From NCBI RefSeq assembly GCF_003048875.2, contig NZ_CP049264.1:682001-746000 (forward strand): a stretch of DNA of 64,000 nucleotides, written 5' to 3'. Positions 1 through 9,044 of this stretch are shown one piece after another. The DNA comes from Campylobacter concisus. GTDB lineage: Bacteria > Campylobacterota > Campylobacteria > Campylobacterales > Campylobacteraceae. Position numbers and translations under genes: made by a program. The notes beneath the pieces were generated by a model that worked only from the letters and a program-made list of their open reading frames with translations, was not told the DNA's origin and did not search any database. The stretch's first letter is position 1, and each line of letters opens with the position of its first letter.

Positions 1-247
1 AATGTATGTCTGCAACGACTGGGATGGGGGAGCTGGCGACGATTTGCTTTAGCGCGCTGGCGTCCTCTTTGTCAAAAACTGCGCAGCGCACGATGTCACA
101 GCCTGCAAAATATAGCCTTTGTATCTGCTCTAGCGTGCCTTTTACGTCCTTTGTCTTTGAAAATGTCATCGACTGCACGGAGATCGGTGCGTCACCGCCT
201 ATTAAAACATCGCGAATTTTTATCTGTTTTGTCGGGTATCGTTGCAA
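1..247 (-). CDS. ispG: 4-hydroxy-3-methylbut-2-enyl diphosphate synthase IspG, N-terminal part (cut by window edge)
   Basis: The reverse strand encodes about 82 residues matching the start of IspG (GcpE), the iron-sulphur enzyme of the non-mevalonate isoprenoid pathway that makes HMBPP. Recognisable segments are [16 protein letters not shown], the tract [19 protein letters not shown], and [10 protein letters not shown] at the window edge, all as in Campylobacter IspG. I chose a TTG start at 247 with an AAAGGC-like ribosome site just upstream; no ATG lies close to the conserved start. The catalytic cysteines lie in the missing C-terminal part. It follows the SGNH/MBOAT pair on the same strand after a 66-base gap, so co-transcription is possible. 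Confidence 0.9.
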   Translation of the reverse strand, partial: MQRYPTKQIKIRDVLIGGDAPISVQSMTFSKTKDVKGTLEQIQRLYFAGCDIVRCAVFDKEDASALKQIVASSPIPVVADIH

Positions 248-313
248 AATTTTGCCTTTAAATTTTATTGGGGATTATATAAAATCTTGGCTTTTAAATA
301 AATTTGTTTAGCA

Positions 314-1438
314 CTAATCTCCAAAAACTTCGCGTCTATATTCTTGCGTGTTTATAAATTTGCTTCTAAGGTTCTTTTGCTTTTCTATGTGGGCATCAAT
401 GTTTTTACTAGTTATTTCTACGCCAAAATCGTTATCTATATTTTGTTGCATTAAGGTATCTAACATCATATCTGCAAGTTTTGTTTTGTAGTGGCTTGCT
501 TCCCAATAGTATTTAGAGGTTTGATTTATATCTTTTGGTAGTTCTTGTGCTGTTATGTCGTTATATAAACCAAAATCTATTATTCTAAATGGCTTTTTAC
601 CTAGCTTTAAAGCAACCTCTTCGTTTATTGCTACTATTTGTTTTTTCCATTCATACCAAACCACATCAAGTCCAACTCTATAGTCCATAGCTTCAAGCAA
701 TCTAACATGCAATGGGCTTATTGCAATATCTAGTTTGATATTGTTGTCATGGCATTCTTTTAAGATATCTATAAAAACTTTATAAGATAATTTTGATACC
801 TCTTTCTTGTTGTATTTAGCCATGTATCCGTTTTCTAGCGTATTTATGGAGTATTTGTAATATCCTCCATTTTTTTGTACTTCTTCTAGCAAAGAAGCCT
901 CTGTGCGCCTGCCATCAGGCTCAAAAAGTGGAGTTTGTTTTCGTTTTTTAACTGTATCTATAGAGTCTCTAAGCATTTGAAGACTAAATAAAATTTTATA
1001 TTTATACACTTTTGGATTTTTAAAATACTCCTCAAAATCATCCGTCTTATTGCGCATGCCCAGCATAGTTTTATCGTCGAAAATAAGTAGCACTTGTTTT
1101 AAATTTCCTTGTCTTATTGCCCATTTTAGATATGCTTTAGCCTCATTAAGATTGCTTCCAGATATGGCTGCATTAAAGGCCGGTTGTGTAAAATATTTAT
1201 GTGCAGAATCAAATGATCTTTGTGGGCGAGAGTTTCCTAAAAAAATAGATGTAGGCTTTAGTTGTTGAATTCTTAAAACCTTTGCAAAACGCGCTTGTAG
1301 ATCTTCTTTTGGCTTATTTTTAAATATGTTTGTATCATAAATTCTATATGGATCAACTATATAGTTAAAAGTTGCTACAAATAGAATTATAAAAATTGTG
1401 GCGAATAAAAAACTAAACGTCCATTTTTTAAATCCCAT
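314..1438 (-). CDS. SGNH-hydrolase-like exported partner of the MBOAT acyltransferase
   Basis: A 374-residue protein with one N-terminal membrane anchor (about residues 8-27) followed by a soluble domain, presumably periplasmic. The block IFLGNSRPQRSFD (about 65-77) resembles the first SGNH/GDSL block, with Ser70 in the nucleophile place. Families of this type sit beside AlgI-like MBOAT proteins and take part in O-acylation of surface polysaccharide; the exact acceptor cannot be read here. It starts 9 bases after the acyltransferase stop, so the two are one transcription unit. It is more AT-rich and less biased to the local codon style than priA or uvrB, suggesting an acquired cassette. Function is inferred from family context. 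Confidence 0.7.
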   Translation of the reverse strand: MGFKKWTFSFLFATIFIILFVATFNYIVDPYRIYDTNIFKNKPKEDLQARFAKVLRIQQLKPTSIFLGNSRPQRSFDSAHKYFTQPAFNAAISGSNLNEAKAYLKWAIRQGNLKQVLLIFDDKTMLGMRNKTDDFEEYFKNPKVYKYKILFSLQMLRDSIDTVKKRKQTPLFEPDGRRTEASLLEEVQKNGGYYKYSINTLENGYMAKYNKKEVSKLSYKVFIDILKECHDNNIKLDIAISPLHVRLLEAMDYRVGLDVVWYEWKKQIVAINEEVALKLGKKPFRIIDFGLYNDITAQELPKDINQTSKYYWEASHYKTKLADMMLDTLMQQNIDNDFGVEITSKNIDAHIEKQKNLRSKFINTQEYRREVFGD

Positions 1439-1447
1439 GCGATCTTC

Positions 1448-2914
1448 CTAAAAATTAAAATATAAAAATTGAGACATCTTGTACATATTTAAAATAGCTA
1501 GCACAAAACAAAAAACAGCAATAGTTAAATTTTGCCAGCAAAGTTTAAAATATTGTATCTTTTGAGCAGAGTTTTTGCAAAATAGTACAAGTACAAAGCT
1601 GAAAACCATAAAATAAATCAAAGTATTTGTTCCATCTACTTGCAAATTTATATCCCATTTATCAAAACTTACACCATATTCTTTTAAAAATCCTACTTTT
1701 TTTTCTAATCTGGCGTTTAAAACTATGCCGCCACTAAGCCCAAACATCCCTTTTAAAACTTTTAAAGCATCGTCCCAATCTTTTGCTCTAAAAAATACCC
1801 AAGTAATATTTATGAAGTTAAATGTTATGAACCAAGCCAAAATTTTGTTCATCTTAAAGCCAAGTTCGCTCCAAATTCTGTGAATAACCAAGGCAACGCC
1901 ATGCAAAAATCCCCAAAAGACAAATGTCCAGCCAGCCCCGTGCCATATACCACCTATTATAAAGGTTGCCATTAAATTTACGTATGTTCGAAGCCTGCCT
2001 TTGCGGTTACCACCTAGCGGGATATAGATATAGTCTCTTAAAAACCTGCTTAGCGTTATGTGCCATCTGCGCCAAAAGTCTTGAATGTTTAAGGCTTTAT
2101 AGGGTGAGTTAAAATTTATTGGAAGCTTGATATTAAAAAGAAGTGCCGCACCGATAGCCATATCGCAGTATCCGCTAAAGTCAAAGTAGAGCTGAAATGT
2201 ATAGCTTAGGCTAGTCGTCCATGCTTCAAATAAATTTAAGACAGCCGCCTTGTCAAAACCATTTGTTGCCCAAACAGCAAAACTATCAGCGATAACTACC
2301 TTTTTAAAAAGTCCTATCGAAAATATAAATAGACCAAGTGCTATATTTTTATAGTTGATTACTCTATTTTTTAAATTTGCAAACTGCGGCATCATCTCTT
2401 TGTGATGAACGATCGGACCAGCGATTAGTTGCGGAAAAAAGGTAACAAACAAGCAGTAGTTTAAAAAGTCATACTGCTTCGTACCCCCCCCCGTAGCACT
2501 ATCGACCAAATAGGCTATCTGCTGAAAAGTAAAAAATGATATCGCAAGGGGCAATAGTAAATTTAAATGAGGTATGTGGGTATTAAAGATAAAATTTACA
2601 TTGCTTATAAAGAAGTCTGAATATTTAAAATATCCAAGTAGCATTAAATTTGCCACAATTCCTAGTATAAGAATAAATTTTTTAGAAATTTTACTATTTT
2701 CTTTGTTTAGCTCCACCCCAAAGCAGTAGTTAAATACCATTGAGCCTAAGATTAGCGGCAGATAAATGACATTCCACCAGCTGTAAAAAAATAGAGATGA
2801 TAGAACCAAAAAGCCCTTTGCTACTTCTGTGAGGCGATTTTTATTTAGATAAAAATACACAAAAAATGTAAATGGCAAGAATAAAAATATAAATTCGTAA
2901 GAGTTAAAAAGCAT
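1448..2914 (-). CDS. MBOAT family O-acyltransferase (AlgI/PatA-like), probably phase-variable
   Basis: A 488-residue polytopic membrane protein. It carries MBOAT landmarks: DFSGYCDMAIG (245-255), WRRWHITLSRFLRDYIYIP (281-299) and GGIWHGAGW (321-329), with His325 as the expected active-site histidine and His285 also conserved. Members pass acyl groups across the inner membrane to a periplasmic partner that acylates a polysaccharide or peptidoglycan. Codons 142-144 (Gly-Gly-Gly) are made of nine consecutive G; loss or gain of one G would shift the frame before all catalytic motifs. In this sequence the frame is open, the ON state. The neighbour at 314-1438 is the likely partner. Confidence 0.9.
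   Translation of the reverse strand: MLFNSYEFIFLFLPFTFFVYFYLNKNRLTEVAKGFLVLSSLFFYSWWNVIYLPLILGSMVFNYCFGVELNKENSKISKKFILILGIVANLMLLGYFKYSDFFISNVNFIFNTHIPHLNLLLPLAISFFTFQQIAYLVDSATGGGTKQYDFLNYCLFVTFFPQLIAGPIVHHKEMMPQFANLKNRVINYKNIALGLFIFSIGLFKKVVIADSFAVWATNGFDKAAVLNLFEAWTTSLSYTFQLYFDFSGYCDMAIGAALLFNIKLPINFNSPYKALNIQDFWRRWHITLSRFLRDYIYIPLGGNRKGRLRTYVNLMATFIIGGIWHGAGWTFVFWGFLHGVALVIHRIWSELGFKMNKILAWFITFNFINITWVFFRAKDWDDALKVLKGMFGLSGGIVLNARLEKKVGFLKEYGVSFDKWDINLQVDGTNTLIYFMVFSFVLVLFCKNSAQKIQYFKLCWQNLTIAVFCFVLAILNMYKMSQFLYFNF
2484..2492 (-). repeat. Homopolymeric G9 tract in MBOAT gene (contingency tract)
   Basis: Nine consecutive C on the plus strand, i.e. nine G in the coding strand of the acyltransferase, encoding residues 142-144. 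It is by far the longest G/C run in the window; the next is six G in purL. Campylobacter genes with G tracts of about eight or more commonly switch on and off by slipped-strand mispairing. Confidence 0.9.
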
Positions 2915-2941
2915 TGACGCATCCGTTAAATTTTTGGTGAG

Positions 2942-2947
2942 ATTATA
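2942..2947 (-). promoter_or_regulatory. Probable -10 element for MBOAT gene
   Basis: The reverse strand reads TATAAT in a T-rich stretch about 28 bases before the MBOAT start codon. No good -35 is present, which is usual for Campylobacter sigma-70 promoters. Confidence 0.4.
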
Positions 2948-2965
2948 ATAAACATTAGTTAATCA

Positions 2966-4816
2966 CTAGCTAAAATTCACTGGATCTATATCGATATCGC
3001 TAAGTTCGCTTTTGCAGAGGTTTGCCGCCTTTAAAAGCATGGTGTGTGAGTTTGAGCGAAGTAAAATTTCATATCTAAATTTACCCACAAGATACTCGGC
3101 TTGGCACTTGCCGTATCCAACGATCTCTAGCTCATCGCTTTTTAGTGGCTCTAGCCTTTGCACAAATTCGTTCATTGCGCCCTTTGCCGTGCTCTCATCT
3201 TTGTGCGAAACGACCACGCGAAGCAGCCTAGTAAATGGCGGATACAGCCCCTCTCGGTAGCTGATCTCCTCCTTTAAAAACGCGTCGTAGTCGCTGATAT
3301 AACTTTCAAAAAACTCCCTTTGTTTGCTTTGGATGATGACCCTGCCAGCTCCGTTTCTGCCGGCTCTGCCAGCTACTTGCATGGCAAGGGCAAGTGTCCG
3401 CTCTCTAGCTCTAAAATCAGGAAAATTTAAAAGCTCGTCAAAGCCCATGATGACGGCAAGCTCGACGTTGTGATAGTCATGCCCCTTACTTAGCATCTGC
3501 GTACCAAGCAGGATATCTATCTTGCCATCGTTAAATTCCTTCAAGGCCTTTACGAGCTTATTTTGCGTCGTGATCTCGTCTCTATCAAATTTAGCGATCC
3601 TAGCGTTTGCAAACTCAGCTTGCAGCCTCTCTAAAAGCTCGCTCGTGCCGATCTTTTTAGCCTCTATCATCTCGCTGCCGCACTGGTGGCAGGTCTTTGG
3701 CACGGCCATTTTGTGCTCGCAGTATTGGCACTTTAGCAAGTTTTGCTTTTTATAGTAGCTCATGCCGATGCTACAAAATGGACACTTCACCGTCTCTCCG
3801 CAGTTTTTGCAGACAAGATATTTGAAATTTGCCCTTGTTGGCAGGCAGATGACGGCTTGTTTTTTGTTTTCAAGCGTCTTTGCGATCTGCTCTTTTAAAA
3901 CTTCGCTTATGCCAGTCTCGCTCTCGTCAAATATATAGCTCTTTTGCGACGCAAAGTATGTCCCTTTTAGGCGAAAACATTCTTGCTTGTAAAAGCTAGT
4001 GAGGCTTGGCGTGGCACTACCCAGAACTACTTGCAGGTCAAATTTGCTAGTTAAAAAGAGGGCTAGGTCTCTTGCGTTGTAGTGGGGCTTTGAGCCAGTG
4101 TTTTTGTAGCTATCGTCATGCTCTTCGTCGATGATGATTAGTTTTAGCTTCTCAAGTGGCAAAAATAGGGCAGATCTTGCACCTGCAACAAGCCTAGCCT
4201 TGCCGCTTTTGATGTCTTTTAAAATTTGCTCTTTTTTCTTTGGCGTGATCTTTGAGTGCCACACAGCCACAGCCTCGCCAAAGAAGCTCTCTAGGCGCTT
4301 TTGCATCTGCGGTGTTAGTGAAATTTCAGGCATTAAAAATAGCGCTTGGCCGCCTGCGTTTAAAATTTCTCTTATTTTAGCTATGTAAATTTCACTTTTG
4401 CCACTTCCCGTGTCACCAAAGATGAGCGAGCTTTTTTTTGCGTTTATAAAATTTAGCGCTTCAAGCTGCTTTGGGCTTAAATTTGGCGCTTTAAAGTCGG
4501 TTGCGCCACTATAAATTTCATCATCTATAAGGCTTTGTGGCTCAAATAAATTTATAGCAACGCCAAGCTCGCATGTGTAGTAGTAGGCGATAAATTTAGC
4601 CAAAGTTGCTTGGATGTCGTTTAGCTTAATAGGTAAAATTTCATCAATAAAGCTTGTTTTAAAGCTTGGCTCATCCACTTCACGCAGGATAAAGCCAGTT
4701 AGACTTTTACCCCTAAGCTTTGCAGTAATGGCGCGAAATGGCGCAATATCTAGCTCGCTTTTATATGTGAGTGCAGCTAAATTTACCCCGCTAAATACAA
4801 CCTCGTAGTATCTCAT
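2966..4816 (-). CDS. priA: Primosomal helicase PriA (N')
   Basis: Superfamily 2 helicase that restarts stalled replication forks. Numbering from a GTG three bases further upstream gives Walker A GDTGSGKS at about 135-142, DEEH at 231-234, and GSATPS at 268-273. The zinc-binding region holds eight cysteines in four CxxC pairs (about 337/340, 346/349, 364/367, 377/380), typical of PriA. Length, about 616 residues, is that of epsilonproteobacterial PriA, shorter than the E. coli protein. I prefer the ATG at 4816, which overlaps the prepilin stop as TGATG; the GTG at 4819 is the alternative. It appears translationally coupled to the upstream prepilin gene. Confidence 0.97.
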   Translation of the reverse strand: MRYYEVVFSGVNLAALTYKSELDIAPFRAITAKLRGKSLTGFILREVDEPSFKTSFIDEILPIKLNDIQATLAKFIAYYYTCELGVAINLFEPQSLIDDEIYSGATDFKAPNLSPKQLEALNFINAKKSSLIFGDTGSGKSEIYIAKIREILNAGGQALFLMPEISLTPQMQKRLESFFGEAVAVWHSKITPKKKEQILKDIKSGKARLVAGARSALFLPLEKLKLIIIDEEHDDSYKNTGSKPHYNARDLALFLTSKFDLQVVLGSATPSLTSFYKQECFRLKGTYFASQKSYIFDESETGISEVLKEQIAKTLENKKQAVICLPTRANFKYLVCKNCGETVKCPFCSIGMSYYKKQNLLKCQYCEHKMAVPKTCHQCGSEMIEAKKIGTSELLERLQAEFANARIAKFDRDEITTQNKLVKALKEFNDGKIDILLGTQMLSKGHDYHNVELAVIMGFDELLNFPDFRARERTLALAMQVAGRAGRNGAGRVIIQSKQREFFESYISDYDAFLKEEISYREGLYPPFTRLLRVVVSHKDESTAKGAMNEFVQRLEPLKSDELEIVGYGKCQAEYLVGKFRYEILLRSNSHTMLLKAANLCKSELSDIDIDPVNFS

Positions 4817-5226
4817 CACTCAAGGGCGCTGCAAAGTCCGTCGCTGCTCGTGCAGTCAAATTCACCAGTTGCGTTTTTGTAAGTGAAATTTGCTGTTTGT
4901 CCGTCTAGTTTGAAGGTATAAGTTGTCGCTCCAGTTTTGTGCCAGCCGTTTTTTGTGCCGCTGTCTGCGATATTTACGCTTATTACTTTGTTGAAAAGTT
5001 TATTTCCATCATCAAGCGTCTCTGGATATGCTGGAGTGCCTTTTAGGACGCTATCGTTGTATTTTAGTGAGATGCCGCTTTTTATGGCAGCGATTTGCGT
5101 TTTTGCGTTTGCAACTATGGCGTCGCTTCTAGTAAAGAAAAGCTTTGGTATAGCAATAGCGCTTAAGACGCCAAGTATGACGATGACAAATATAATTTCT
5201 ATTAGGGTAAAAGCTCTTTTTTTCAT
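4816..5226 (-). CDS. Type II/IV prepilin-like protein (pseudopilin)
   Basis: A 136-residue protein with a textbook prepilin leader: short basic MKKRA, then FTLIE as the mature N terminus with Glu at position 5, followed by a hydrophobic helix through about residue 27. Cleavage is expected before Phe by a prepilin peptidase. The C-terminal half is small and soluble, with two cysteines (FDCTSSDGLC) that could form a disulphide. In Campylobacter such pseudopilins belong to the Cts transformation/type II secretion apparatus; that role is inferred. It overlaps the next gene upstream by ATGA and touches priA downstream, so it is within one operon. Confidence 0.8.
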   Translation of the reverse strand: MKKRAFTLIEIIFVIVILGVLSAIAIPKLFFTRSDAIVANAKTQIAAIKSGISLKYNDSVLKGTPAYPETLDDGNKLFNKVISVNIADSGTKNGWHKTGATTYTFKLDGQTANFTYKNATGEFDCTSSDGLCSALE

Positions 5227-5459
5227 TTATTTTCCGGTTTTAGTATCTCTTCTATCTCTTTTGTGACGTCCTTTACGACGCGCAAATTTGTGTAGCTCTC
5301 GTAGCTCTTTTCGACAAAGGCGTTTATAAGCTCACGAGGCTCGATAAATTTCTTTCCCCCCATAAATTTCTGCCAGTCACGCTCAAAAACTTCAGCAAAA
5401 TCATCATCAAGCGTTATCGTATAGTCGCGAGATGATACGGTGAGCGTGATCTGTTTCAT
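5223..5459 (-). CDS. Small conserved hypothetical protein
   Basis: A 78-residue acidic, soluble protein without signal peptide or membrane segment. The start LTVSSRDYTITLDDDF looks like a beta hairpin and the rest is helical, loosely reminiscent of ZapA-type cell-division proteins, but the resemblance is too weak for a call. Its stop overlaps the prepilin start (ATGA), implying coupled translation. From memory, C. jejuni has small genes at the same place between priA and uvrB, so it is probably a conserved epsilonproteobacterial gene rather than noise. Function unknown. Confidence 0.65.
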   Translation of the reverse strand: MKQITLTVSSRDYTITLDDDFAEVFERDWQKFMGGKKFIEPRELINAFVEKSYESYTNLRVVKDVTKEIEEILKPENK

Positions 5460-5482
5460 CTTTTATGCCAAAAACGTCTAGC

Positions 5483-5716
5483 TTATCTACCAAGGACGGC
5501 TTCGATCTTTTTCATTACATCATCAGCTTCGCTATTTTTCTTATCTAGATCCTCTTCTAGGCGCATGATCTGGTTGGTTTTTGCCTCATTTTGTGCTTTT
5601 AGTGTTACGATCTCGTTACGTAGCTCTTCATTTACTCTGCAAACTTCATCGTATTTTGTGATGAGGTCATTTACTTTATCGCTTAGTGTGGTTAAGATCG
5701 CATTATCTTCAAACAT
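5483..5716 (-). CDS. Small coiled-coil protein
   Basis: A 77-residue protein that is almost entirely a coiled coil: heptad-like leucines, asparagines and charged residues from LTTLSDKVNDLITKYDEV to the C terminus. Size and composition resemble ZapB-like division proteins, which is only a suggestion. I start it at the ATG at 5716, preceded by AAAGGAA, rather than at the ATG 42 bases upstream, which lacks a ribosome site. It is the first gene of the priA-prepilin operon and lies divergent from uvrB, sharing the intergenic region with its promoter. Confidence 0.65.
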   Translation of the reverse strand: MFEDNAILTTLSDKVNDLITKYDEVCRVNEELRNEIVTLKAQNEAKTNQIMRLEEDLDKKNSEADDVMKKIEAVLGR

Positions 5717-5789
5717 AAAGGTTCCTTTAAAATAATAATTAATGGCGTATTCTAACACGCAGAGGCTAAATTCTTTTTAAAATTCTCAT

Positions 5790-5816
5790 TTGACAAAGCA
5801 CTATCTTTGCTATAAA
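5790..5816 (+). promoter_or_regulatory. uvrB promoter
   Basis: TTGACA at 5790-5795 and TATAAA at 5811-5816, the latter within TTTGCTATAAAAT, which fits the extended -10 of Campylobacter vegetative promoters. The spacer of 15 bases is short, so the extended -10 probably dominates. Confidence 0.6.
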
Positions 5817-5841
5817 ATTCGCCCAAATTTAAAGGCGATCA

Positions 5842-7818
5842 ATGAGTAAATTTGAAATTTCATCTAAATTTAGCCCAAGCAGCGACCAAGCAAGAGCGAT
5901 AAAAGAGATAGTAAAAAGCATAAAATCAGGCAATAAATACCAAACACTTCTAGGCGTGACAGGATCTGGCAAGACCTTTACTATGGCAAATGTCATACGC
6001 GAGCTAAACATGCCAACGCTCATCATGACACATAACAAATCCCTTGCCGCTCAGCTTTACAGCGAATTTAAGGGCTTTTTCCCAAAAAATCATGTCGAGT
6101 ACTTCATAAGCTACTACGACTACTACCAGCCAGAGGCCTACATCCCAAGAAGCGACCTATATATAGAAAAGGATAGCTCGGTAAATGATGAGCTTGAGCG
6201 CCTGCGTCTCTCTGCGACTGCTAGCTTGCTAAGCTTTGATGACGTCGTCTGTGTGGCTTCAGTCTCTGCAAACTACGGCCTTGGTAATCCAAGCGAGTAT
6301 AAAGGCATGGTCGCATACCTAAACGTCGGCGATAAAATCAACCAGCGCACGCTACTGCAAAAGCTAGTGGACATGGGATACAAGCGAAACGACGTTTATT
6401 TCGACCGAGGCGACTTTCGCGTAAACGGCGACGTGGTGGACGTATATCCCGCATATTTTAACGACGAGGCGTTTAGGATCGAGTTTTTCGGCGACGAGAT
6501 CGAGACGATGTATAGCCTGGACGTGCTGGAAAACAAAAAAAGACACGACCTGAAAAAATTTATCCTCTACCCGACCAGCCAGTTTATCGTGGGCGCTGAT
6601 AGGCTAAAGATCGCTATGAAAGAGATCGAAGAGGAGCTTGATGTGCGCTTGAAAGAATTTAACGAGCAGGGCAAGCTAGTTGAGGCGCAGAGACTAAAGC
6701 AGAGAGTGGAGTTTGACCTTGAGATGATGGCGAGTACGGGCATGTGTAAAGGTATCGAAAACTATGCGCGCCACCTAACTGGTCAAAAGGCTGGAGAGAC
6801 GCCGTACTCGATGTTTGACTACTTTGAGATAAGTGGCGAGGACTATCTGGTTATCGTCGATGAAAGCCACGTGAGTTTGCCGCAGTTTAGGGGCATGTAT
6901 GCAGGCGATAGGAGCCGTAAAGAGGTGCTTGTGGAGTATGGATTTCGCTTGCCATCAGCGCTTGATAACAGGCCGCTTAAATTTGACGAGTTTATAAGCA
7001 AAAAGGCGAAATTTCTCTTTGTCTCAGCCACGCCAAACGAGTATGAGCTTGGTATCAGTCAGGGGCATGTCTATGAGCAAATTTTGCGACCTACGGGGCT
7101 ACTTGATCCGATCATCGAGATAAAAGATAGTGACAATCAAGTAGAAGCGCTATTTGACGAGGCAAAGGCGGTCATTGCAAGAGGTGAGCGTGTGCTAGTT
7201 ACGGTGCTAACTAAAAAGATGGCTGAGGAGCTAAGCCGCTACTACATCGAGCTTGGCATAAAGGTCAAGTATATGCACTCAGACATCGACGCGATCGAGC
7301 GAAATGAGATCATTAGAGGGCTTAGAAGTGGCGAGTTTGATATGCTAATAGGCATAAATTTGCTCCGTGAGGGGCTTGACCTGCCTGAAGTGAGCCTAAT
7401 AGCCATAATGGACGCTGATAAAGAGGGCTTTTTGCGCTCGACCACGAGCCTTATACAGACGATGGGGCGTGCGGCTAGAAACGTAAATGGCAAGGTGTTA
7501 ATGTTTGCCAAAAAGATAACAAAATCTATGAAAGAGGCGATCGATACGACGACTGCTAGGCGTAAATTTCAAGATGAATACAACAAAGCTCACGGCATAA
7601 CGCCACACTCTGCCAGCAGAAATATCGAAGAGAGCCTGCACGTCGAGGACGGTACGGAGATTTTAAGAAAAGGCGCAAATCTGGAAAAAATGCCTGCGAG
7701 CGAGCGAGCCGCGATAGTAAAAGAGCTAAGAAAGCAGATGCTTGAAGCGGCTGCGCAGCTGGAGTTTGAGAAGGCGGCGGCGCTACGTGACGAAATAGCG
7801 AAGATGAGAAAATTATAA
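5842..7818 (+). CDS. uvrB: Excinuclease ABC subunit B
   Basis: UvrB, the helicase-like damage-verification subunit of nucleotide excision repair. Walker A GVTGSGKT at 38-45, the beta-hairpin region [13 protein letters not shown] near 90-102, helicase motif SATPNEYEL near residue 395, and MGRAARN near residue 540 are all present. The C-terminal UVR domain, about 620-658 ([24 protein letters not shown]), binds UvrC. At 658 residues it is full length. The ATG start is 26 bases after the -10. It is transcribed alone, divergent from the priA operon. Confidence 0.98.
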   Translation: MSKFEISSKFSPSSDQARAIKEIVKSIKSGNKYQTLLGVTGSGKTFTMANVIRELNMPTLIMTHNKSLAAQLYSEFKGFFPKNHVEYFISYYDYYQPEAYIPRSDLYIEKDSSVNDELERLRLSATASLLSFDDVVCVASVSANYGLGNPSEYKGMVAYLNVGDKINQRTLLQKLVDMGYKRNDVYFDRGDFRVNGDVVDVYPAYFNDEAFRIEFFGDEIETMYSLDVLENKKRHDLKKFILYPTSQFIVGADRLKIAMKEIEEELDVRLKEFNEQGKLVEAQRLKQRVEFDLEMMASTGMCKGIENYARHLTGQKAGETPYSMFDYFEISGEDYLVIVDESHVSLPQFRGMYAGDRSRKEVLVEYGFRLPSALDNRPLKFDEFISKKAKFLFVSATPNEYELGISQGHVYEQILRPTGLLDPIIEIKDSDNQVEALFDEAKAVIARGERVLVTVLTKKMAEELSRYYIELGIKVKYMHSDIDAIERNEIIRGLRSGEFDMLIGINLLREGLDLPEVSLIAIMDADKEGFLRSTTSLIQTMGRAARNVNGKVLMFAKKITKSMKEAIDTTTARRKFQDEYNKAHGITPHSASRNIEESLHVEDGTEILRKGANLEKMPASERAAIVKELRKQMLEAAAQLEFEKAAALRDEIAKMRKL

Positions 7819-7840
7819 AAAAGACAAGCCCTTTTTGTTT

Positions 7841-7920
7841 TATACTGCGTTGGATATCGCTTCAAACTTCGGTCACGTATCATATATACGCTCCCTCGTT
7901 TTTGCTCATCCGCCTTGTCT
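7841..7920. repeat. Diverged 80-bp repeat, copy A
   Basis: This stretch aligns from end to end with 8219-8298: both start with TATAC then GTT, share a centre of the form ACTTC-GTCAC-TA-ATAT-TA-GCTCC, and end with CGCC-TTGTCT or CGCC-TCGTCT. Conservation is patchy, so the copies are old. No convincing protein is encoded; a 66-codon open frame over it has no family features. Confidence 0.55.
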
Positions 7921-8218
7921 GAAACAAAAATTTTCTTGTCTTAATTGCTTAAATTTATTTGTTCTATCTTCGGTTGAAAATTTCTTCGTAACATTTAAAA
8001 TCATCACAAGATACTTTGTCTTGATATTTCAGTAGCCAAATTCAAATTTTTATGTGTCTGGTCTGCGCAAATTTTAAACCGCGCAACATTTAAATCTATC
8101 ACAAAATACCGCCGCCTAAACATCATGTTTTGGTTCTTTTATACCTTTAAATTTGCCTTACTGCCTCCTCACAGATAAACAAAAATTTTCTTGTCTTTGG
8201 CGATTTGTCTTTTTCTGC
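7921..8218. other. Gene-free stretch with short repeats
   Basis: No gene is seen. A 20-base word beginning AAACAAAAATTTTCTTG occurs twice (near 7922 and 8177), and an ACATTTAAA-x-ATCACAA-ATAC motif occurs near 7990 and 8087. Together with the 80-bp copies this suggests an old duplicated segment of a few hundred bases. Confidence 0.45.
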
Positions 8219-8298
8219 TATACGTCGTTAAAATCTCACTCTACTTCAGTCACATACTATATGTATGCTCCTTTGTATTGTAAAATTTCGCCTCGTCT
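8219..8298. repeat. Diverged 80-bp repeat, copy B
   Basis: Second copy of the repeat at 7841-7920, in the same orientation about 378 bases downstream. It retains the ATAT-centred core and the terminal CGCCTCGTCT. Confidence 0.55.
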
Positions 8299-8376
8299 CA
8301 TTATAGAGAGAAGCTAAAGACAAAAACCATCTTATCTTTAGCTATTTAAACTATAAATTTATGGCCAAATTCCCTT

Positions 8377-9043
8377 TCATGATCGGTCCTGCTCTGTCAT
8401 GTCTTTTTTCACGCTATACCAAGCAATTAATAAAAAGAAAAACTCTGCTATATTAAAAAGGTTTATGTTTTTAGCTAAAAGGCCTATGGAGTCTGGTCTA
8501 CCTGAAAATAGTAGTATCAAAAGTATGACCTAGCTTACCGCAAACAATATAAAATTTATCCAAAATAGCCTACTTTTAGTTGCACTTACTAATCTTGTTG
8601 TAAATAAAAATAAAAATACCATAGCTAACAAATGAGCAAATACTCCAATGTAGAAGATTATATTGGCACTAGAAGCTAAAGATACAATTAAGGCATCGCG
8701 TATACCAAAGATATTAAAAAAAAGTATAATCGTAAGCATATATAGATGTAGTCAGTTGTTGCTTTTGCTATTGTAAATATCACAAAAAGGATAGAGAAAA
8801 ATAAGAAATTTATAAGCAGTCTTATCTTATTTAATGTATATGCTATCTACTTAATGGCAGAGTAAATAACCGCTAACACTACCGCGTAAGCAAGAGGCTT
8901 TATAAATATTATTGGTCGAAGCGACATTCTTTCTTGATGTGCCAACAAATATTCTAAAAATATATAGTAAAAAAATGTTGCGACAAGGCCAACTAAACAA
9001 GCTGTCGCGGCTAATTGGCTTTAAGATTTGATAGTAGCCACAT
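8377..9043 (-). pseudogene. Decayed multi-pass membrane protein gene
   Basis: On the reverse strand this region reads as hydrophobic protein in more than one frame but is broken. An ATG at 9043 runs only ten codons to a stop. Another frame gives a hydrophobic piece including GLVATFFYYIFLEYLLAHQE, ending in a stop near 8851. A third segment (8530-8739) gives ATKSRLFWINFILFAVS and then a TAG, after which the same frame continues with VILLILLFSGRPD and FFFLLIAWYSV to a final stop at 8377. The end resembles the 232-residue protein upstream (FWAY..., FFLALIAWW). I infer one gene disabled by at least two stops and a frameshift. Confidence 0.65.
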
Positions 9044-9044
9044 T

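Noticed and set aside
7835-8035. 66-codon open frame downstream of uvrB
   Set aside because: No ribosome site, no homology and it runs over the diverged repeat copy A.
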